A stretch of 8,344 nt of DNA. Source: Salinibacterium sp. (lineage in GTDB: Bacteria > Actinomycetota > Actinomycetes > Actinomycetales > Microbacteriaceae). The stretch spans positions 1-8,344 of the forward strand of contig SCSV01000333.1 in NCBI GenBank assembly GCA_004297555.1, given 5' to 3'. Below, piece after piece: positions 5,191-8,344 of the stretch. The translations under genes were made by a program, and so were the position numbers. Numbering within the stretch: position 1 is the first letter of the stretch; each line of letters begins with the position of its first letter. The notes beneath the pieces were generated by a model. The model did no database searches. It saw only the letters and a list, made by a program, of their open reading frames with translations, and was not told the DNA's origin.

Positions 5191-5919
5191 GTGTTCGCCC
5201 ACCGGGGGCTTGCACTGGCTGCCCCCGAGAACACCATGCTCGCGTTCCGTGCTGCCGTGGCGGCGGGGGTTGACTACATCGAAACCGACGTGCACTCGAG
5301 CAGTGACGGCGTGGCGGTCCTCAGCCACGACGCCGACCTGCGGCGACTCGCCGGCATCGACAAACGCGTCGACGAGCTGACTTTCGCCGAACTCTCGAAC
5401 CTCGACCTCGGGCGGGGCGAGGGCTTCTGCTCGCTAGACGATGCGCTCGGCGAGTTTGCGGTCATCCGCTTCAATATCGACATCAAGGCACAGGATGCCG
5501 TCGAGCCGACTGTGCGTGCGATTCGCGAGGCGGGCGCGGTCGACCGGGTGCTTGTGACCTCGTTCAACGAGGGGCGTCGCTCGGCGGCCGCGCGCGCGTT
5601 GCCGGGAGTCGCATCGTCAGCATCGGCGGGTCGATTTGTTCCCGCATTGCTGGCCGGGAAGCTCGGGATGACCGGGGTGATGAAACTCGCACTGCGCGGA
5701 CTGGTCGCGGTGCAGGTACCCGAGCGCGGCCTCGGCATGCGCATCACCACTCCCCGGATAGTTCGGCAATTGCACGCTTTGGGCGTTGAGATGCACGTCT
5801 GGACGGTCAACGATCCGGGCCGGATGCGCGAACTACTCGAACTAGGAATCGATGGTCTGGTGACCGATCGCGCCGACCTCGCCCTCGCGGTCGTCGAGGA
5901 ATTTCGCAACCAACATTAG
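5191..5919 (+). CDS. Glycerophosphodiester phosphodiesterase family protein
   Basis: 242 residues from GTG 5191. It is a TIM-barrel GDPD enzyme that hydrolyses glycerophosphodiesters from phospholipid breakdown to glycerol-3-phosphate and an alcohol. Active-site residues are all present: H4-R5 in FAHRG, E13 in PENT, E31 and D33 in YIETDVH, and H46 in VLSHDADL. Later conserved strands are NIDIK (95-99), LVTSFNEGRR and VWTVND, and LGIDGLVTDRAD near the end. No signal peptide is visible, so it is probably cytosolic. GTG 5191 is the first ordinary start in the frame, but it has no SD and leaves only three residues before the catalytic histidine. The frame is open upstream, and a strong GGAGG at 5127-5131 lies 8 nt before an in-frame CTG at 5140 (259 residues). 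It follows the slipin gene by 37 nt, or overlaps it by 14 nt with the CTG start, so it is probably in the same operon. Confidence 0.88.
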   Translation: MFAHRGLALAAPENTMLAFRAAVAAGVDYIETDVHSSSDGVAVLSHDADLRRLAGIDKRVDELTFAELSNLDLGRGEGFCSLDDALGEFAVIRFNIDIKAQDAVEPTVRAIREAGAVDRVLVTSFNEGRRSAAARALPGVASSASAGRFVPALLAGKLGMTGVMKLALRGLVAVQVPERGLGMRITTPRIVRQLHALGVEMHVWTVNDPGRMRELLELGIDGLVTDRADLALAVVEEFRNQH

Positions 5920-5965
5920 AGCGCGCTGTGAACTGCCTGTGAACGGGGCGGGGCCGCTGGGGTTT

Positions 5966-5999
5966 GGGCAGAGAACGGGTCTATTACTGGTTGTATACC
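5966..5999 (+). promoter_or_regulatory. Probable rbpA promoter region
   Basis: TATACC at 5994-5999 is a fair -10 (four of six) about 7 nt before a plausible start near 6006, but no good -35 stands 17 bp upstream. Alternatively GGGCAG (5966-5971), 18 nt and GTTG (5990-5993) loosely resemble the GGGAAT-N18-GTT promoters read by SigR/SigH. Streptomyces rbpA is known to be a SigR target. Both assignments are weak. Confidence 0.3.
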
Positions 6000-6019
6000 G
6001 CGAGAGAGGGGGCCACACA

Positions 6020-6385
6020 ATGGCAGATCGCAGTTTGCGCGGGATGAGACTCGGCACGCAGAGCTTACAGAGCGAAGAGGGCGTGGAGTTTTCTCCCCGA
6101 AAGAGAAGCGTGTACCGCTCCGCGGACGGAAACACGTTTGAGGTCGTGTTCGCGGCCGATGCGGAGATTCCCCAGCACTGGGAATCCCCTAAGACCGGCC
6201 AGGAAGGCGTCTTGCTCACGAGCGACGGTCAGCCCGTTGAGGTCGATCACGCCGACGTGAAGGTGCCCCGCAGCCACTGGGACATGCTGCTCGAGCGGCG
6301 GAGCCGGGCCGAGTTGGAAGAGTTGCTCCAAGAGCGGCTTGAGGTTCTGCGCGCTCGCCGCGGAAAGCAGAAGATCGGCGCCTAG
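6020..6385 (+). CDS. rbpA: RNA polymerase-binding protein RbpA
   Basis: 121 residues from ATG 6020, preceded by GAGGGGG at 6006-6012 (7-nt spacing). RbpA is an actinobacterial transcription factor that binds the principal sigma factor and RNA polymerase and stabilises the open promoter complex. Domains in order: N-terminal tail MADRSLRGMRLG (1-12), beta-barrel core about 26-72 (VYRSADGNTFEVVFAADAEI, then WESPKTGQEGVLL), linker about 73-84, and the sigma-interacting helix region SHWDMLLERRS...ELEELLQERLEVLRARR (85-114), which is almost identical across the phylum. There are no cysteines, so the zinc site of the Streptomyces protein is absent. The linker (VEVDHADVKVPR) is longer and more acidic than the basic linker of M. 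tuberculosis RbpA, although the arginine before S-H-W-D-M is kept. It converges on ppm1, as in M. tuberculosis. Confidence 0.96.
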   Translation: MADRSLRGMRLGTQSLQSEEGVEFSPRKRSVYRSADGNTFEVVFAADAEIPQHWESPKTGQEGVLLTSDGQPVEVDHADVKVPRSHWDMLLERRSRAELEELLQERLEVLRARRGKQKIGA

Positions 6386-7122
6386 CTCGCCACTGCGCTT
6401 CGTTTTCGAGCGCCAAAAGGTGCTTTCAATGCCCATAAGGTGACTCTGAGGAGTGCCTCGATCACGATTCCGGAGTGCATTTTTGAACGTCCGGTCGTGC
6501 GTTCCACGAACGTGATCGGGTGCTCTTGCACGAGGTGGCCGGTCTGCTCGAGCCACCACGCCAACTCCACTTGGAAGCAATAGCCCTGAGATGCCACGTG
6601 CACCAGGTCGAGATTGCGCAGGGCGCTGGTGCGGAAGATGCGATAACCCGCGGTCAGGTCATGGATGCGGGAGCGCAGCACGATCCGCGCATAGGTATTA
6701 CCAGCGCGCGAGATTGCGCGGCGCAAGGGTGGCCAGTTGAGCACCGCTCCCCCGGGTACCCAGCGCGAGCCGATGACCAGGTCCGCCCCGGCGACGGCCA
6801 GTTCGAGCATCCGGGGCAATTCGGCTGGATCGTGCGAGCCATCCGCATCGATCTCTGCGACGTACACGTACCCGCGCGCGAGCGCCCAATCGAAGGCGGC
6901 CAGATAGGCCCGGCCCAGGCCTTCCTTGTCGGCACGGTGCAGAACCGCAATGGACTTGTCACTGGCAGCCAAATTGTCGGCGATCTTTCCGGTGCCGTCC
7001 GGGCTCGCGTCGTCGACGATGAGCACGTCCGCCGAAGGAATCGCTGTGCGCACGCGATCGACGATCGCGGCGAGGCTCTCTCGTTCGTTGTAGGTCGGGA
7101 TCACGACGAGGAGTTCAGCCAC
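6382..7122 (-). CDS. ppm1: Polyprenol monophosphomannose synthase (GT2 family)
   Basis: 246 residues from GTG 7122, with GAGGAGG (minus strand 7133-7127) 4 nt upstream. It is a cytosolic, membrane-associated GT2 glycosyltransferase that moves mannose from GDP-mannose to polyprenyl phosphate. The product feeds extracytoplasmic mannosylation of proteins and lipoglycans. Signatures: VVIPTYNER (6-14), VDDASPDGTG (36-45), the metal-binding D-A-D at 92-94 in AEIDADGSHDP, VIGSRWVPGG (116-125), and GYRIFRTSALR (159-169). The acceptor-side GRSKMH at 211-216 is typical of DPM1-like enzymes. The protein ends soon after the catalytic domain with no C-terminal membrane helices, matching soluble actinobacterial Ppm1. 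It overlaps the lnt gene by 8 nt and is expected to be cotranscribed with it. Its TAG stop shares a CTAG with the rbpA stop. Confidence 0.94.
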   Translation of the reverse strand: MAELLVVIPTYNERESLAAIVDRVRTAIPSADVLIVDDASPDGTGKIADNLAASDKSIAVLHRADKEGLGRAYLAAFDWALARGYVYVAEIDADGSHDPAELPRMLELAVAGADLVIGSRWVPGGAVLNWPPLRRAISRAGNTYARIVLRSRIHDLTAGYRIFRTSALRNLDLVHVASQGYCFQVELAWWLEQTGHLVQEHPITFVERTTGRSKMHSGIVIEALLRVTLWALKAPFGARKRSAVAS

Positions 7123-8344
7123 GCTGCCTCCTCGAGGTCAGTCCCGCAAGCGCGAGCGTGGACAGCCCCAGACCGCTTACGAACCACTCGATCGAACGGC
7201 CCCACACGGCGGCGGGTGTAAGGGTGTCACTCAACGGAACGGTAGCCCGCATGACGCCGGGGTGATAGCGCGGCAATTGCCGAACGATGGTGCCGTCGGG
7301 CCTGATCATCGCGCTCGTGCCCACGGTAGAGATATTCACCACCGTGCGGCCGAATTCACGAGCCCGGATGCGCGCTATCGCCAGTTGCTGCTCGCTCTCG
7401 TCGGTCATCCCGAAATCCGCGTTGTTCGTCGAGGCGACGATCAATTGCGCTCCCTCATCAACCGAGTCTTTCAGAAGTTGGTCATCGGCGATGTCGAAAC
7501 AGATGTTGACGCCGATGCGATGGTGGTCGACCGTGAAGATCATGTCGGTGGTGCCCGGGGTGTAGTCGCGGCCGATCAGATTGATGAGATCGGGAGCGAA
7601 TGGCGTCCAGAACGCGCGGTCGGGCACGTACTCCCCGAACGGAACCGGGTGCTTCTTGTCGTAGAAATCGAGGGCACCCTCACCCGCTTGCCACAGGATC
7701 TCGGTGTTGTAGAGCTTGCCATCGCGTTCGGTGACCGCCCAAGCCATGAGCGGCGCCTTGGTCTGAGTCGAAACGTAATCCAGCACCTCGGCCGTGTAAC
7801 GGTCGGTGAGCGGGCTGCGGTCGGTCGCCCCTTCGGGCCAGACGACGAGGTCGAGGTCGTGGCCGAAAAGCGGCGCTGTGGCATCCAATTGTGCTTGCAA
7901 CAGTTCGCCGTCGGTGCGGTGATCGAAGTAGCCGGCCTTGCCATTGCCCTGCACGGCCGCGACATCCATCGTGCCGGTCGCCGCGATGGGCCACGCCGGC
8001 AGTGCGATGAGCACGGCGACTATCGCGAGCGGCACGAGTGCACGCCTTGCCGGGGCGTCCTGGCCCACGACCGCTTCGAGTAGCGAGGCGATGACAAGCA
8101 CCATGACAAAACTGACGCCAGAGACGCCGAGCCAGGCAAAGAGCGGAGAGATCGGGCTATCGGACTGCGAGAGTGCGACGCGGCCCCAGGCGAACCCGCC
8201 GTATGGCCACACGCTCGCCCACGCCTCGCGCGCGGTCCAAAGCCCCGCAACGGCGACAGGCACGAGCACCTGGCGGCCGATAAAGGTGGGCCACACGGTC
8301 GGAATCCAGCGGTACGCGAGGGCGATGGCTAGCCCGCCGAGACT
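7115..8344 (-). CDS. lnt: Apolipoprotein N-acyltransferase, N-terminus outside window
   Basis: The frame is open to the window edge and 409 residues are visible; the full protein is expected at about 500 or more. Numbering from the in-frame GTG at 8296, the N-terminal part holds membrane helices and the family pattern WPYGGFAWGRVALSQSDSP (30-48). The periplasmic-side nitrilase domain (about 110-350) carries the catalytic triad: E155 in VVWPEGATD, K214 or K215 in FYDKKHPVPFGEYVP (with E222), and C266 in GVNICFDIADD. A C-terminal membrane helix lies at about 368-387. The enzyme adds the third acyl chain to the N-terminal cysteine of lipoproteins at the cytoplasmic membrane. The usual I-C-Y-E around the nucleophile is I-C-F-D here, a mild variation. 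The downstream ppm1 overlaps it. In M. tuberculosis the two activities are one fused protein (Rv2051c). Confidence 0.93.
   Translation of the reverse strand, partial: SLGGLAIALAYRWIPTVWPTFIGRQVLVPVAVAGLWTAREAWASVWPYGGFAWGRVALSQSDSPISPLFAWLGVSGVSFVMVLVIASLLEAVVGQDAPARRALVPLAIVAVLIALPAWPIAATGTMDVAAVQGNGKAGYFDHRTDGELLQAQLDATAPLFGHDLDLVVWPEGATDRSPLTDRYTAEVLDYVSTQTKAPLMAWAVTERDGKLYNTEILWQAGEGALDFYDKKHPVPFGEYVPDRAFWTPFAPDLINLIGRDYTPGTTDMIFTVDHHRIGVNICFDIADDQLLKDSVDEGAQLIVASTNNADFGMTDESEQQLAIARIRAREFGRTVVNISTVGTSAMIRPDGTIVRQLPRYHPGVMRATVPLSDTLTPAAVWGRSIEWFVSGLGLSTLALAGLTSRRQRG

Noticed and set aside
4473..5237. Long minus-strand frame opposite the slipin gene (254 codons)
   Set aside because: It is antisense to a well-supported SPFH gene; its repeat-like ED/GALSGEDRR text only reflects the hendecad repeat read backwards.
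7127..7133. Treating the CCTCCTC run as a separate regulatory site
   Set aside because: On the minus strand it is simply the GAGGAGG ribosome binding site of ppm1.
7262..8083. Long open frame on the plus strand opposite lnt (273 codons)
   Set aside because: It mirrors the lnt codons on the other strand, shows no family motif, and lnt has all catalytic residues. It is a GC-skew shadow.
1..8344. CRISPR arrays, tRNA/rRNA genes, insertion sequences or phage genes
   Set aside because: No spaced direct repeats, cloverleaf, transposase motifs or terminal inverted repeats were found on either strand.

Overview
The window looks like a stretch of chromosome from a high-GC actinobacterium, most likely of the family Microbacteriaceae. 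The reasons are the actinobacterial RbpA protein, the pairing of Lnt with a polyprenol-phosphate-mannose synthase, frequent GTG starts, strongly GC-rich third codon positions and short gaps between genes. The family name is an inference; phylum-level placement is solid. There is no transposase, integrase, CRISPR array, tRNA or rRNA, and no clear defence or biosynthetic cluster. No gene-free stretch exceeds about 165 bases.

Left part (1-2450), the accessory-looking part. The 3' end of a RibD/DHFR-type reductase (+) faces a secreted protein gene (-) that carries a one-base frameshift near 814-816. A perfect 16-bp-stem hairpin at 636-673 lies between them and can act as a terminator. Next is a small unknown gene (-, 1486-1656) with a good sigma70-type promoter overlapped by a dyad. 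A GNAT acetyltransferase (+, 1813-2286) follows. The 161-base gap at 2287-2447 holds an AT-rich palindrome of unknown role.

Middle (2448-5919). An SDR-family reductase and a Nudix hydrolase form a tightly coupled minus-strand pair (TAATG junction). Divergent from it runs a plus-strand operon: NfeD-like membrane protein, SPFH/slipin protein (GTGA overlap) and a glycerophosphodiester phosphodiesterase. The first two are a known membrane-organising pair; the third hydrolyses glycerophosphodiesters and may belong to the same lipid-related transcript.

Right part (6020-8344), conserved housekeeping. rbpA (+) converges on ppm1 and lnt (-), and rbpA and ppm1 share one palindromic CTAG as their stop codons. 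The same rbpA/ppm1 neighbourhood exists in Mycobacterium tuberculosis (Rv2050/Rv2051c), where the Lnt and Ppm1 domains are fused. Here they are two genes overlapping by 8 nt. Together they acylate lipoproteins and make the polyprenyl mannose donor for extracytoplasmic mannosylation.

I found no convincing new multi-gene system. The most useful second-look items are the frameshifted exoprotein, the small gene with its operator-like dyad, a possible CTG start for the phosphodiesterase, the missing canonical tyrosine in the SDR, the AT-rich palindrome, and a roughly four-fold excess of the hexamer GGATGC/GCATCC across the whole window.
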